This document shows, in pieces, positions 44,343 to 53,637 of a stretch of 64,000 nucleotides of DNA (within the stretch, counting starts at the first letter, position 1; every line of letters begins with the position of its first letter). The notes beneath the pieces were generated by a model. The model made no database searches and was not told where the DNA came from. It saw only the letters and a program-made list of their open reading frames with translations. Source of the stretch: JAQSWP01 sp040255215 (lineage in GTDB: Bacteria > Pseudomonadota > Alphaproteobacteria > Reyranellales > JAQSWP01); contig JBDZUM010000004.1 of NCBI GenBank assembly GCA_040255215.1, positions 1 through 64,000 of the forward strand, given 5' to 3'. A program made the translations under genes and the position numbers.

Positions 44343-45533
44343 ATGTCCGGATGCATCGCGCTGCTGGTGGCTGCCGGATCGGGCAGCCGCATGGGCGGCG
44401 ATCTGCCGAAGCAATATACGCCGGTTTGCGGCAAACCGATGCTGCGCTGGACGGTCGAGCGCACCCTGGCGACCGGCGCCTTCGACGATGTCGTTTGCGT
44501 CATCGGCGATGGCCATGACGATCTCTACGGTGCGGCCACGGTCGGTCTGGCGCTCGCGGCGCCGATTCGCGGAGGCGCCACGCGACGCGAGAGCGTTCGC
44601 AATGGCCTCGAAGCATTGGCCGAGCGCGCGCCCGCCATCGTGTCGATCCAGGATGCGGCGCGGCCGCTGGTCGATGGAGCCGAGACGCGTCTGCTGGTCG
44701 ACCATGTGCGCGCCGGTGCGGCGGGCGCCATTGCCGCCCTGCCGGTGGTTGACACGCTCAAGCGCGGCGACGGCCGTATTGCGGGAACGGTATCGCGCGA
44801 AAACCTCTGGCGGGCGCAGACGCCGCAGGTTTTCGACTTTGCGGCCATCCTGGGCGCCCATCGCGCTGCTGCCCAGTTGCCGGCGACGCAGCGGGAAGTG
44901 CTCACCGACGATGCCGGCGTCGCCGAACTGGCCGGCCTCGAGGTGGCGCTGGTGCCTGGACGCGAGGAGAACTTCAAAATCACGACGCAGGCCGATCTGC
45001 AGCGCCTGGAGTTTCTGCTGATGCCGACATCCACTCCCGAGACTCGCACCGGCAGCGGCTTCGACGTCCATGCCTTCGGGCCAGGCGATCACGTCATGCT
45101 GGGCGGGGTGCGCATTGCTCATGGCCAGGCCCTGGTCGGCCATTCCGACGCGGACGTGGCGCTGCATGCGCTGACCGATGCGTTGCTTGGCGCCATGGGC
45201 GCCGGCGATATCGGCCAGCACTTCCCGCCCTCCGATCCGCAATGGAAAGGCGCCGGCTCGGCGCTGTTCCTGCGGCACGCGGCCGATCTGCTGGCGCGCC
45301 GCGGCGGGCGGCTGGTCAATGCCGACATTACCATCGTGTGCGAGCGCCCCAAGGTCGGGCCGCACCGCGCCGCCATCGTCGCTTCTATCGCGGGAATCCT
45401 GGGCGTCGCGGCCGGCCGGATCAGTGTCAAGGCGACCACGACCGAGGGGCTGGGCTTTACCGGCCGTGGCGAAGGTATTGCCGTTCAGGCCGTCGTTTCT
45501 GTTACGCTTCCGCCGGGAGAACCGGGGGACTAG
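44343..45533 (+). CDS. ispDF: Bifunctional IspD/IspF isoprenoid enzyme
   Basis: A 396-residue fusion of the MEP pathway. Residues about 1-222 form the IspD cytidylyltransferase (VAAGSGSRMGG with PKQY). Residues about 230-396 form the IspF cyclodiphosphate synthase (GFDVHAFGPGD, GHSDADVALHALTDALLG). The fusion joins non-consecutive steps 3 and 5 and is a known alphaproteobacterial and campylobacterial feature. cinA follows after 3 bp. Confidence 0.97.
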   Translation: MSGCIALLVAAGSGSRMGGDLPKQYTPVCGKPMLRWTVERTLATGAFDDVVCVIGDGHDDLYGAATVGLALAAPIRGGATRRESVRNGLEALAERAPAIVSIQDAARPLVDGAETRLLVDHVRAGAAGAIAALPVVDTLKRGDGRIAGTVSRENLWRAQTPQVFDFAAILGAHRAAAQLPATQREVLTDDAGVAELAGLEVALVPGREENFKITTQADLQRLEFLLMPTSTPETRTGSGFDVHAFGPGDHVMLGGVRIAHGQALVGHSDADVALHALTDALLGAMGAGDIGQHFPPSDPQWKGAGSALFLRHAADLLARRGGRLVNADITIVCERPKVGPHRAAIVASIAGILGVAAGRISVKATTTEGLGFTGRGEGIAVQAVVSVTLPPGEPGD

Positions 45534-45536
45534 GGA

Positions 45537-46049
45537 ATGGACCAGACCGAGGCCGCGCCTGGCTTGCAGGAGACCCTGCGCGAACTGGTCGGCGAACTGC
45601 TCGCCGCCTGCCGCCAGCGCAAGCTCAAGCTGACCACCGCCGAGTCGTGCACCGGCGGCCTGGTGGCGGCGGCCCTGACCGCGGTGGCCGGATCGTCGGC
45701 TGCATTCGAGCGCGGCTTCGTCACCTACTCCAACGAGGCCAAGACGGAAATTCTCGGCGTACCCAAGACCATGATCGACCGGCATGGCGCGGTCAGCGAG
45801 CCGGTGGCGCGCGCCATGGCCGAAGGCGCCATCGCCCACTCGCGCGCCGATCTCGCCGTGGCGATTACCGGTGTCGCCGGGCCCGACGGCGGCACGGCGG
45901 AAAAGCCGGTTGGCCTGGTGCACTTCGCGACCGCGCGGCGCGGCGGCGCCACGCTTGCGGAGATGCGGCTGTTTCCGGGCGACCGCGACAGCATCCGAAT
46001 CGCCGCCGTGGCGGCGGCGCTGCGGCTGATCGTCGGCCGGCTGGACTGA
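45537..46049 (+). CDS. pncC: CinA-family nicotinamide-nucleotide amidohydrolase (PncC)
   Basis: A 170-residue single-domain CinA C-terminal protein with the active-site ESCTGG and conserved TYSNEAK and AITGVAGPDGG. It deamidates NMN to NaMN for NAD recycling. The N-terminal competence domain is absent. It is in an operon with ispDF. Confidence 0.93.
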   Translation: MDQTEAAPGLQETLRELVGELLAACRQRKLKLTTAESCTGGLVAAALTAVAGSSAAFERGFVTYSNEAKTEILGVPKTMIDRHGAVSEPVARAMAEGAIAHSRADLAVAITGVAGPDGGTAEKPVGLVHFATARRGGATLAEMRLFPGDRDSIRIAAVAAALRLIVGRLD

Positions 46050-46065
46050 GCGAAAAACCGCTCAG
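46046..46065. terminator. Convergent stem-loop between pncC and a secreted-protein gene
   Basis: A 7-bp perfect stem CTGAGCG/CGCTCAG with an AAAAAC loop includes both stop codons. It lacks a T tract, so it may act as a weak bidirectional terminator or 3'-end stabiliser. Confidence 0.45.
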
Positions 46066-46376
46066 CGGCGGGCGATACGATCCTCGATGACGGCGCGGTC
46101 GTTGCCCTTGTGGCGCAGGATCTCCGCCGCCTGGCGGTTCAAGGCGTCGGTTGCGGACCATTCCCCATCGCAGATGAAGACGCCGCTGCCGTCATAGGCC
46201 TTGTGCGAATAGAAGCCGTTGGCCAGGCGCACCAGCACGATGCGCGATATCTCGTTGGCATGCGCGGTGATGGTGCATTCGTCCTTGGCCACGGCGCCCT
46301 TGCCCGCCTGCGCGGCGGCCGGCCCGGCAAGGCCCATGGCCAGCAGGCCGCACAGAATGAAGAATCCAGTCTTCAC
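46062..46376 (-). CDS. Secreted hypothetical protein, 104 aa
   Basis: A GTG start (46376) preceded by GGGGGAAGAG gives a clean signal peptide (about 1-22, cleavage near AAAQA). The mature protein of about 80 residues contains two Cys and a DGSGVFICDG segment. No family recognised. It lies 63 bp downstream of the RatA-like gene. Confidence 0.65.
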   Translation of the reverse strand: MKTGFFILCGLLAMGLAGPAAAQAGKGAVAKDECTITAHANEISRIVLVRLANGFYSHKAYDGSGVFICDGEWSATDALNRQAAEILRHKGNDRAVIEDRIARR

Positions 46377-46439
46377 AGGCTCTTCCCCCCTCGTGCTGAC
46401 ATTTGGCTGGAATATAGGCGAGGCCGCCCGCGGCCACAA

Positions 46440-46892
46440 CTAAGGCCGGGAGTCGCCGTAGAGCCGGTGCGCCCTCGTCTCGAAGGACTGCACCATGCGC
46501 CTTACCGCCTCGTTGAACAGCATCTCGATCGCCTTCTGCAGCAGGCGCGAGCGGAACTCGAAATCGACGTAGAAGTCGATCTCGCAGCCCTGCGGATGGG
46601 ACCGGAAGATCCAATGATTGTTGAGATACTTGAACGGCCCGTCGGCATAGGCGACGTCGATGCGCGGCCCGTCCGGATTGTCCGGAGACAGGGTGACGCG
46701 CGAGGTGAAGCGCTCGCGGAACATGCGGAAGCCGACCATCAGGTCGGCGACGATCAGATCGTCGCGCCGCTCGCGCACCCGCGCGCCGACGCACCACGGC
46801 AGGAATTCGGGATAGCGCTCGACGTCGGCCACGAGATCATAGAGCTGTTGCGGCGTATAGGGGACGACCCGCCTCTCGGCGTGCGTTGGCAT
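46440..46892 (-). CDS. RatA/COQ10-family lipid-binding (START-like) protein
   Basis: A 150-residue SRPBCC-fold protein with the typical N-terminal VPYTPQQLYDLVADVERYPEF (starting near residue 10). Relatives are the yeast COQ10 ubiquinone-binding protein and E. coli RatA, named as a ribosome-association toxin. A ubiquinone role is more likely in an alphaproteobacterium. It is 16 bp from lipA. Confidence 0.92.
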   Translation of the reverse strand: MPTHAERRVVPYTPQQLYDLVADVERYPEFLPWCVGARVRERRDDLIVADLMVGFRMFRERFTSRVTLSPDNPDGPRIDVAYADGPFKYLNNHWIFRSHPQGCEIDFYVDFEFRSRLLQKAIEMLFNEAVRRMVQSFETRAHRLYGDSRP

Positions 46893-46908
46893 GCCAGCGA
46901 ACTCCGGA

Positions 46909-47868
46909 TCAGCGCGCGGCCAGCCTGGCCTGTCGCGCCGCCCGCAGCCGCTCGAAATCGTCGCCGGCGTGGTAGCTGGAACGGGTCATCGGCGAGGCCG
47001 AGACCATGAGAAAGCCCTTGGCGCGCGCCACGGAGGCGTAGGCGCGGAATTCGTCGGGCGTCACGAACCGGTCGACCGGCGCATGCTTGGGTGTGGGCTG
47101 CAAGTACTGGCCAATGGTGAGGAAGTCGACGTCGGCGGCGCGCAGGTCGTCCATCACCTGATGCACTTCCTCCTTGCTCTCGCCGAGCCCGACCATGATG
47201 CCGGACTTGGTGAACAGCGCCGGATCGACCTCCTTGACGGTCTGCAACAGGCGCAGCGACGTGAAGTAGCGCGCTCCCGGCCGGATGGTCGGGTAGAGCC
47301 GCGGCACGGTTTCGAGATTGTGGTTGAACACGTCCGGCCCGGCCTTGGCGACGGCTTCGACGGCGCCCGGCTTGCGCAGGAAATCCGGCGTCAGGATCTC
47401 GACCGTGGTGCCCGGCGCGTGCAGGCGCAGGGCGGCGATGACCGCGGCGAAATGCGCAGCGCCACCATCGGCCAGATCGTCGCGATCGACCGAGGTGATG
47501 ACAACGTGATGCAGGCCGAGCTTGCCGACCGCTTCGGCGACGTTCATCGGCTCGTGCGGATTGAGCGCGCCCGGCAGGCCGGTCTTGACGTTGCAGAAGG
47601 CGCAGGCCCGCGTGCAGGTGTCGCCCATGATCATGAAAGTGGCGTGCTTCTGCTTCCAGCACTCGCCGATATTGGGGCAGGCCGCCTCTTCGCACACGGT
47701 GTTGAGGCCGAACTCGCGCACCAGCCGCCTGGTTTCGGCATATTCGGGGGAATTGGGCGCCTTGACCCTGATCCATTCCGGCTTGCGCGCCACCGGATTG
47801 TCGGGCCGATGGGCCTTTTCCGGGTGGCGGGTGGCGCGGGAAATCGCCGGTTTGTCGATGGCGGTCAT
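46909..47868 (-). CDS. lipA: Lipoyl synthase
   Basis: A radical-SAM enzyme of 319 residues. The SAM cluster CTRACAFC and the auxiliary cluster CEEAACPNIGEC are both complete. It inserts sulfur into octanoyl-lipoyl domains, here those of PdhB and PdhC encoded a few kb upstream. The gene lies 3 bp after lpd. Confidence 0.98.
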   Translation of the reverse strand: MTAIDKPAISRATRHPEKAHRPDNPVARKPEWIRVKAPNSPEYAETRRLVREFGLNTVCEEAACPNIGECWKQKHATFMIMGDTCTRACAFCNVKTGLPGALNPHEPMNVAEAVGKLGLHHVVITSVDRDDLADGGAAHFAAVIAALRLHAPGTTVEILTPDFLRKPGAVEAVAKAGPDVFNHNLETVPRLYPTIRPGARYFTSLRLLQTVKEVDPALFTKSGIMVGLGESKEEVHQVMDDLRAADVDFLTIGQYLQPTPKHAPVDRFVTPDEFRAYASVARAKGFLMVSASPMTRSSYHAGDDFERLRAARQARLAAR

Positions 47869-47871
47869 GGC

Positions 47872-49278
47872 CTAGAAGTGGAGCGCCCGGCCATAGGCGT
47901 CAAGCACCGATTCGTGCATCATTTCCGACAGCGTCGGATGCGGGAAGACGCTCTGCATCAGCTCGGCTTCGGTGCTTTCCAGGGTGCGGGCGATGGAATA
48001 GCCCTGGATCAGCTCGGTCACTTCCGCCCCGATCATGTGGGCGCCCAGCAGCTCGCCGGTCTTGGCGTCGAACACCGTCTTGACGAAGCCTTCCGGCTCG
48101 CCCAGTGCGATCGCCTTGCCGTTGCCGATGAAGGGGAATTTGCCGACCTTGACCTGATACCCCTTCTCCTTCGCCGCCGCTTCGGTCAGCCCGACGCTGG
48201 CGACCTGTGGCGTACAATAGGTGCAGCCGGGGATCTTGGTAGTGTCCATGGCGTGCACGCCCTTCACGCCCGCGATCTTCTCGACGCAGATGACGCCTTC
48301 GTGCATCGCCTTGTGCGCCAGCCAGGGCGGGCCGGCCAGATCGCCGATGGCGTAGATGCCGGGTTCGCCGGTGCGACCGTATTCGTCGATCACCACATGC
48401 GTCTTCTCGACCTTCACCTTGGTCTTCTCGAGGCCGATATTCTCGACGTTGCCGACGATGCCGACCGCCATGATGACGCGCTCGACCGTGATCTCCTCGG
48501 TCTTGCCGTCCGGCGCCTTCAAGGTCGCGGTGACGCTGTCGGCGCCTTTCTTCAGCGCCGTGACGCCGGTGCCGGTGCGGATCTTCATGCCCTGCTTCTC
48601 GAAGGCCTTGCGCGCGAAAGCCGAGACCTCGGCATCTTCGACCGGCAGCACGCGATCCATCACCTCGACCACCGTCACTTCCGCGCCCAGCGTGCGGTAG
48701 AAACTGGCGAACTCGATGCCGATGGCGCCGGACCCGATCACCAGCAGCGATTTCGGCATCGTCTCCGGCACCATCGCTTCGCGGTAGGTCCAGATCAGCT
48801 TGCCGTCCGGCTCCATCCCGGGCAGCGACCGTGCCCGCGCTCCGGTCGCCAGCACGATGTGCTTCGCCGACAGGTTCGCCATCGGCTTGCCGTCCTTGCC
48901 GGTGACGGAAAGCTGGCCCTTGCCGGCCAGGGCCGCCGTGCCGTCGAACACGGTGACCTTGTGCTTCTTCATCAGGAACTTGACGCCGTTGGTTAGCTGG
49001 TTCGACACCTTGCGCGAGCGCTCGATGATCTTCTTGAAATCGATCGAAACGCCCTCGACCTTGAAGCCGAAAGCATCGGCGTGCTTGATCAGCCCGTAGA
49101 CCTCGGCCGACCGCAGCAGCGCCTTGGTCGGGATGCAGCCCCAGTTCAGGCAGATGCCGCCGAGATTCTCGCGCTCGACCACGGCCGTCTTCATGCCGAG
49201 CTGCGCCGAGCGGATGGCGGCGACATAGCCGCCCGGCCCGCCGCCGACCACGATCAGATCGAAATTCGTCTCGCTCAT
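47872..49278 (-). CDS. lpdA: Dihydrolipoamide dehydrogenase (E3)
   Basis: A 468-residue FAD disulfide oxidoreductase with FAD-binding GGGPGGY, redox disulfide GGICLNWGCIPTKA, NAD loop GSGAIGIEFA and C-terminal HPTLSE with the active-site His. It reoxidises lipoyl groups of the pyruvate dehydrogenase complex encoded next to it. Confidence 0.97.
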   Translation of the reverse strand: MSETNFDLIVVGGGPGGYVAAIRSAQLGMKTAVVERENLGGICLNWGCIPTKALLRSAEVYGLIKHADAFGFKVEGVSIDFKKIIERSRKVSNQLTNGVKFLMKKHKVTVFDGTAALAGKGQLSVTGKDGKPMANLSAKHIVLATGARARSLPGMEPDGKLIWTYREAMVPETMPKSLLVIGSGAIGIEFASFYRTLGAEVTVVEVMDRVLPVEDAEVSAFARKAFEKQGMKIRTGTGVTALKKGADSVTATLKAPDGKTEEITVERVIMAVGIVGNVENIGLEKTKVKVEKTHVVIDEYGRTGEPGIYAIGDLAGPPWLAHKAMHEGVICVEKIAGVKGVHAMDTTKIPGCTYCTPQVASVGLTEAAAKEKGYQVKVGKFPFIGNGKAIALGEPEGFVKTVFDAKTGELLGAHMIGAEVTELIQGYSIARTLESTEAELMQSVFPHPTLSEMMHESVLDAYGRALHF

Positions 49279-49291
49279 TCTTCGCTTCTTT

Positions 49292-49651
49292 CTAGACGTG
49301 CTGCAGCTGCGCCACGGTGCGCTCGTTGACGACGTTGCCGGTGTTCAAGGTCGTGTCGGGCTCGAACAGCATTATTTCCGTCTCGCCCTCGGCCACCGGC
49401 ATGTGTTCGACCCCGTGCGGCACGATGATGAACTCGCCCGGCTCCACCACCTGCTCGCCGTCGCGGAACTTCATGCGCAGCCGGCCCTTAACGACGAAGA
49501 ACATCTCGTCTTCGGTCTCGTGATGATGCCAGACGAATTCGCCGCTGATCTTGACCAGCTTGACGGCGCAGCCATTGACCTGGCCGACCAGCTTCGGCGA
49601 CCAGTGATCGGAGAAGCGGGCGAATTTGTCGGCGAGATTGACGGTCTGCAT
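49292..49651 (-). CDS. Cupin-domain protein, 119 aa
   Basis: A single cupin barrel with motif 1 HHHETEDEMFFV and motif 2 PGEFIIVPHGVEH, so likely a metal-binding protein. It lies 10 bp after pdhC and 13 bp before lpd, inside the pyruvate dehydrogenase operon, an unusual insertion. The function is unknown; a regulatory or small-molecule isomerase or oxygenase role is possible. Confidence 0.88.
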   Translation of the reverse strand: MQTVNLADKFARFSDHWSPKLVGQVNGCAVKLVKISGEFVWHHHETEDEMFFVVKGRLRMKFRDGEQVVEPGEFIIVPHGVEHMPVAEGETEIMLFEPDTTLNTGNVVNERTVAQLQHV

Positions 49652-49661
49652 GGCCTGCCTC

Positions 49662-50951
49662 CTAGAGGAACATGGTCGCCGGGCGCTCGATGTAGTCCTT
49701 GAAGCTGCGCAGCCATTCCGCGCCGCGCGCGCCGTCGACGACGCGATGGTCGACCGCCAGGGTGACGCTCATCATGTTGGCGACCACGACCTCGCCCTTG
49801 ACCACGATCGCCCGTTGTTCACCCGCGCCGACCGCCAGGATGCAGGATTGCGGCGGGTTGATGATGGCGGAGAATTCCTTGATGCCGTACATGCCGAGAT
49901 TGGACACCGTCATCGAGCCACCCTGGAACTCCTCCAGCTTCAGCTTGCCCTCGCGGGCGCGCTTGGCGAGATCGCGCATCTCGGCCGAGATCTGCGCCAG
50001 CCCCTTCATGTCGGCGTCCTTGACGATCGGCGTGATCAGCCCGCGCTCGGTCGCCACGGCCACCGACACGTCGATGCCGCCATGCATCACCATGCCCTCG
50101 TCCGACCACGAGGCGTTGACATCGGGATAGTCGCGCAAGGCGACGCCGGCGGCCTTGATGATCAGGTCGTTCACGGAAACCCGTATCTTCTCCGACTTGC
50201 CGTTAAGCTGACGGCGGGCGTCGAGCAGCGCGTCGATGCGGCATTCCACGGTCAGGTAGAAATGCGGGATGTTCTGCTTCGACTCGGTCATGCGCCGGGC
50301 GATGACCTTGCGGATATTGTTGTGCGGTACCAGCGTGTCTTCGCGCGAACGGGCGAATTGCGGCGCGCCCGGACGCGGCCCGGCCGCCTGTGGCGCCGGC
50401 GCAGCCTTTGCCTGACCGCCCTTGGCCGCCGCCTCGACATCGGCCTTCACGATCCGTCCGTTGGGGCCGCTGCCGGCAATACGCGCCAGATCGAGGCCGC
50501 CCTGTTCCGCCAGTCGCCTGGCCAGGGGACTGGCGAAGATGCGGCCGCCCTTCTCGCTCTTGGCGGCGGGCGGTGGGGCTGCCGGTCTCGGTGCGGCAGC
50601 GGGTTCGGGCTTGGCTTCAGGCTTCGCCGCTTCGGCCGTCGGTTCGGGCTTGTCCGCAGGTTTGGCGGCGGGAGCCGGCGCGGCATCCTTGATGGCGGAA
50701 GCGTCCTCGCCCTCTTCCAGCAGCACGGCGATCGGCGTGTTGACCGCAACGCCCTCGGTCCCTTCGGCGATCAGAATCTTGCCGATCGTGCCCTCGTCGA
50801 CCGCTTCGACTTCCATCGTCGCCTTGTCGGTCTCGATCTCGCACAGCACCTGGCCGGCCTTCACGACGTCGCCTTCCTTGACGTGCCACTTGGCCAGCTT
50901 GCCTTCGGTCATGGTCGGCGACAGCGCCGGCATCAGAATGGGGATGGTCAT
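49662..50951 (-). CDS. pdhC: Pyruvate dehydrogenase E2 (dihydrolipoamide acetyltransferase)
   Basis: A 429-residue protein with a lipoyl domain (about 1-80, lipoylated Lys in ETDKATMEVEA), an Ala/Pro-rich linker, a peripheral subunit-binding domain (about 135-170) and a catalytic acyltransferase domain with DHRVVDGA. It forms the core of the complex. Confidence 0.97.
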   Translation of the reverse strand: MTIPILMPALSPTMTEGKLAKWHVKEGDVVKAGQVLCEIETDKATMEVEAVDEGTIGKILIAEGTEGVAVNTPIAVLLEEGEDASAIKDAAPAPAAKPADKPEPTAEAAKPEAKPEPAAAPRPAAPPPAAKSEKGGRIFASPLARRLAEQGGLDLARIAGSGPNGRIVKADVEAAAKGGQAKAAPAPQAAGPRPGAPQFARSREDTLVPHNNIRKVIARRMTESKQNIPHFYLTVECRIDALLDARRQLNGKSEKIRVSVNDLIIKAAGVALRDYPDVNASWSDEGMVMHGGIDVSVAVATERGLITPIVKDADMKGLAQISAEMRDLAKRAREGKLKLEEFQGGSMTVSNLGMYGIKEFSAIINPPQSCILAVGAGEQRAIVVKGEVVVANMMSVTLAVDHRVVDGARGAEWLRSFKDYIERPATMFL

Positions 50952-50966
50952 AGCATGGCCCTCCCG

Positions 50967-52349
50967 TCAGCGGTTGAGCGCGGCTTTGGCCGCCGCTTCG
51001 ATGTCTTCGACCTGCGGCAGCGCCATCTTCTCGAGATTGGCGGCATACGGCAGCGGCACGTCCTTGCCGGCGACGCGGATCACCGGCGCGTCGAGCCAGT
51101 CGAAGGCCTGCTCCATCATCTGCGCCGCCAGCTCCGCGCCGATGCCGGAGAAGGCCCAGCCCTCCTCGACGCTGACCAGCCGGTTGGTCTTCTTGACCGA
51201 TTCGACGATGGTGTCGACGTCGAGCGGGCGGATGGTGCGCAGGTTAATGACTTCCGCCTCGATGCCTGCTTCCGCCAGCTTCTCGGCGGCCTTCAGGGCG
51301 TGGCCGACCATGATCGAGAAGGCGACGATGGTGACGTCCTTGCCCGGCCGTTCGATCTTGGCCTTGCCGATCGGCAGGATGAAATCGGGATCCTGCGGCA
51401 CCTCGAAGGACTGGCCGTACATGATCTCGTTCTCGAGGAAGATCACCGGATTGGGATCGCGGATCGCCGCCTTGAGCAGGCCCTTGGCGTCGGCCGCCGA
51501 CCACGGCGCCAGCACCTTCAGGCCCGGGCAGTGCGCATACCACGAGGCGTAGCACTGCGAATGCTGGGCCGCGACGCGCGAGGCGGCGCCATTCGGCCCC
51601 CGGAAAACGATCGGGCAGCCCATCTGGCCGCCCGACATGTAGAGCGTCTTGGCCGCCGAATTGATGATCTGGTCGATCGCCTGCATGGCGAAGTTGAAGG
51701 TCATGAACTCGACGATTGGCTTCAGCCCACCGAAGGCCGCCCCGACGCCGAGGCCGGCGAAGCCGTGCTCGGTGATCGGCGTGTCGATCACGCGCCTGGC
51801 GCCGAACTCGTCGAGCAGGCCCTGGCTGATCTTGTAGGCGCCCTGGTACTGGGCGACTTCCTCGCCCATCAGGAACACCTTGTCGTCCTTGCGCATCTCC
51901 TCGGCCATGGCGTCGCGCAGCGCCTCGCGCACGGTGAGCTTGACCGTCGGCCCGTCGTAGTTCTTTTCCGGCGCGGCTTCGACCTTGGGCGGCGGCGGCG
52001 CACCGGCGGCGGCCTTCTTCGCCCCCTCGTCCTGCTTCGGCGCGGCCGGCGGCGTCTGGGACTTTTCCGGCGCGGGCGCTGCCGCCTTCGCATCGGAAGC
52101 CGATTCGCCTTCCTCGAGCAACGTCATGATCGGCGTGTTGACCGCAACGCCTTCGGTTCCTTCGGCGATCAGGATCTCGCCGACCGTGCCTTCGTCGACC
52201 GCCTCGACCTCCATGGTCGCCTTGTCGGTCTCGATCTCGCAAATCACCTGGCCGGCCTTGACCGCGTCCCCCGGCTTGACGTGCCATTTGGCCAGCTTGC
52301 CTTCGGTCATGGTCGGCGACAGCGCCGGCATTAGCACCTGGATGGGCAT
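50967..52349 (-). CDS. pdhB: Pyruvate dehydrogenase E1 beta with N-terminal lipoyl domain
   Basis: A 460-residue fusion. A lipoyl domain (about 1-80, ETDKATMEVEA again) and a Pro/Ala/Lys linker precede the transketolase-like E1-beta (about 135-460) with VREALRDAMAEEM and the cofactor-contact regions. The extra lipoyl domain is typical of alphaproteobacterial PdhB. It lies between pdhA and pdhC. Confidence 0.97.
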   Translation of the reverse strand: MPIQVLMPALSPTMTEGKLAKWHVKPGDAVKAGQVICEIETDKATMEVEAVDEGTVGEILIAEGTEGVAVNTPIMTLLEEGESASDAKAAAPAPEKSQTPPAAPKQDEGAKKAAAGAPPPPKVEAAPEKNYDGPTVKLTVREALRDAMAEEMRKDDKVFLMGEEVAQYQGAYKISQGLLDEFGARRVIDTPITEHGFAGLGVGAAFGGLKPIVEFMTFNFAMQAIDQIINSAAKTLYMSGGQMGCPIVFRGPNGAASRVAAQHSQCYASWYAHCPGLKVLAPWSAADAKGLLKAAIRDPNPVIFLENEIMYGQSFEVPQDPDFILPIGKAKIERPGKDVTIVAFSIMVGHALKAAEKLAEAGIEAEVINLRTIRPLDVDTIVESVKKTNRLVSVEEGWAFSGIGAELAAQMMEQAFDWLDAPVIRVAGKDVPLPYAANLEKMALPQVEDIEAAAKAALNR

Positions 52350-52397
52350 CGCCTCTCCCCGTCCTTCCTACGTTCCTGGTTACTCTTTACGACCGGC

Positions 52398-53438
52398 TCA
52401 GGCCTCGATCAGCACGTCTGTGTAGAGCTCCGACCCGTCCGGTTCGGGGCTGTGCTGGGCGAATTCGGCCGCTTCCGCCACGATCGTCTTCACGTCGCGG
52501 TCGATTTCCTTCAGTTCCGCTTCCTGGACGTGCTTGCCGTCGAGCAGAAGCTTGCGCGCCTGATCGATCGGATCGTGCTCCGAGCGCATGCGCTCGACCT
52601 CGTCCTTGGTCCGGTACTTGGCCGGATCCGACATCGAATGGCCGCGATAGCGATAGGTCTTCATCTCCAGCACGTAGGGGCCCTTGCCGGCGCGCACATG
52701 CGCCACCGCCCGGTCGCCCGCCTCGCGCACCGCCAGCACGTCCATGCCGTCGACCTGCTCGCCGGGGATGCCGAAGGACTCGCCGTGCTTGTAGAGATCG
52801 ATCACCGCCGAAGCGCGCTCGATCGAGGTGCCCATGGCGTATTTGTTGTTCTCGATGACGTAGATGACCGGCAGCTTCCACAGCGCCGCCATGTTCATGG
52901 CCTCGTAGACCTGGCCCTGATTGGCGCTGCCGTCGCCGAAATAGGTCAGGGTGAGATTGTGCGTGCCGCCGTATTTCTGCGAGAACGCCAGGCCGGTGCC
53001 GATCGGCACCTGGGCGCCGACGATGCCGTGGCCGCCGAAGAACTTCTTCTCGCGGCTGAACATGTGCATCGAACCGCCTTTGCCCTTGGAATAGCCGCCG
53101 CGGCGGCCGGTCAGCTCGGCCATCACGCCCTTGGGGTCCATGCCGCAGGCCAGCATGTGGCCGTGGTCGCGATAGGAGGTGATTACCGCGTCGCCCTCGT
53201 CGATCGCCGCCTGCATGCCGACCACGACGGCTTCCTGGCCGATATAGAGGTGACAGAAGCCGCCGATCAGCCCCATGCCGTACATCTGGCCGGCTCGCTC
53301 CTCGAAGCGGCGGATCAACAGCATGTCGCGGTAGTATTGCTTCAGTCTGGCGCCGTCGACCTTGCTGCGGTTGCTGGTCGGGGCCGGCGCGTCGGATTTG
53401 CCGTCGCTCTTGGTCGCCTTGGCGGCTGGTTTAGCCAT
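52398..53438 (-). CDS. pdhA: Pyruvate dehydrogenase E1 alpha
   Basis: A thiamine-diphosphate-dependent subunit of 346 residues. The ThDP motif begins at GDGSANQGQ and ends at ENNKYAMGT, and the regulated loop is YRGHSMSDPAKYR. A Lys/Ala-rich N-terminal extension (about 1-30) is present. I use the ATG at 53438; a start at 53507 would add 23 residues. Confidence 0.96.
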   Translation of the reverse strand: MAKPAAKATKSDGKSDAPAPTSNRSKVDGARLKQYYRDMLLIRRFEERAGQMYGMGLIGGFCHLYIGQEAVVVGMQAAIDEGDAVITSYRDHGHMLACGMDPKGVMAELTGRRGGYSKGKGGSMHMFSREKKFFGGHGIVGAQVPIGTGLAFSQKYGGTHNLTLTYFGDGSANQGQVYEAMNMAALWKLPVIYVIENNKYAMGTSIERASAVIDLYKHGESFGIPGEQVDGMDVLAVREAGDRAVAHVRAGKGPYVLEMKTYRYRGHSMSDPAKYRTKDEVERMRSEHDPIDQARKLLLDGKHVQEAELKEIDRDVKTIVAEAAEFAQHSPEPDGSELYTDVLIEA

Positions 53439-53525
53439 CGGGCCTTGCTCCGCTGGTATCGATGGAAGGTCGTTCGAAGGTGTGTTTCGGTTTCCTAGCT
53501 TGGCCAAAACCCCTTGTCTTGCAAC

Positions 53526-53569
53526 GCAAAACTTCGGTTTTGCATGACAGACGCATTGCTTTTTATACC
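53526..53569 (+). promoter_or_regulatory. Inverted repeat and promoter upstream of the TRAP operon
   Basis: The inverted repeat GCAAAAC-TTCG-GTTTTGC (53526-53543) overlaps a -35-like TTGCAT (53540-53545), with TATACC (53564-53569) 18 bp away. This fits a promoter controlled by a dimeric repressor. It lies between divergent pdhA and dctP; no regulator gene is adjacent. Confidence 0.45.
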
Positions 53570-53637
53570 GGCTTGTCTACAAATGCTAAAAATGACCCGG
53601 TAACGGGCAATAACTTTCAATGGGAGGATACGTATCC

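Noticed and set aside
46891..48996. A 701-codon plus-strand frame opposite lipA and lpdA
   Set aside because: Both minus-strand genes carry complete catalytic motifs.
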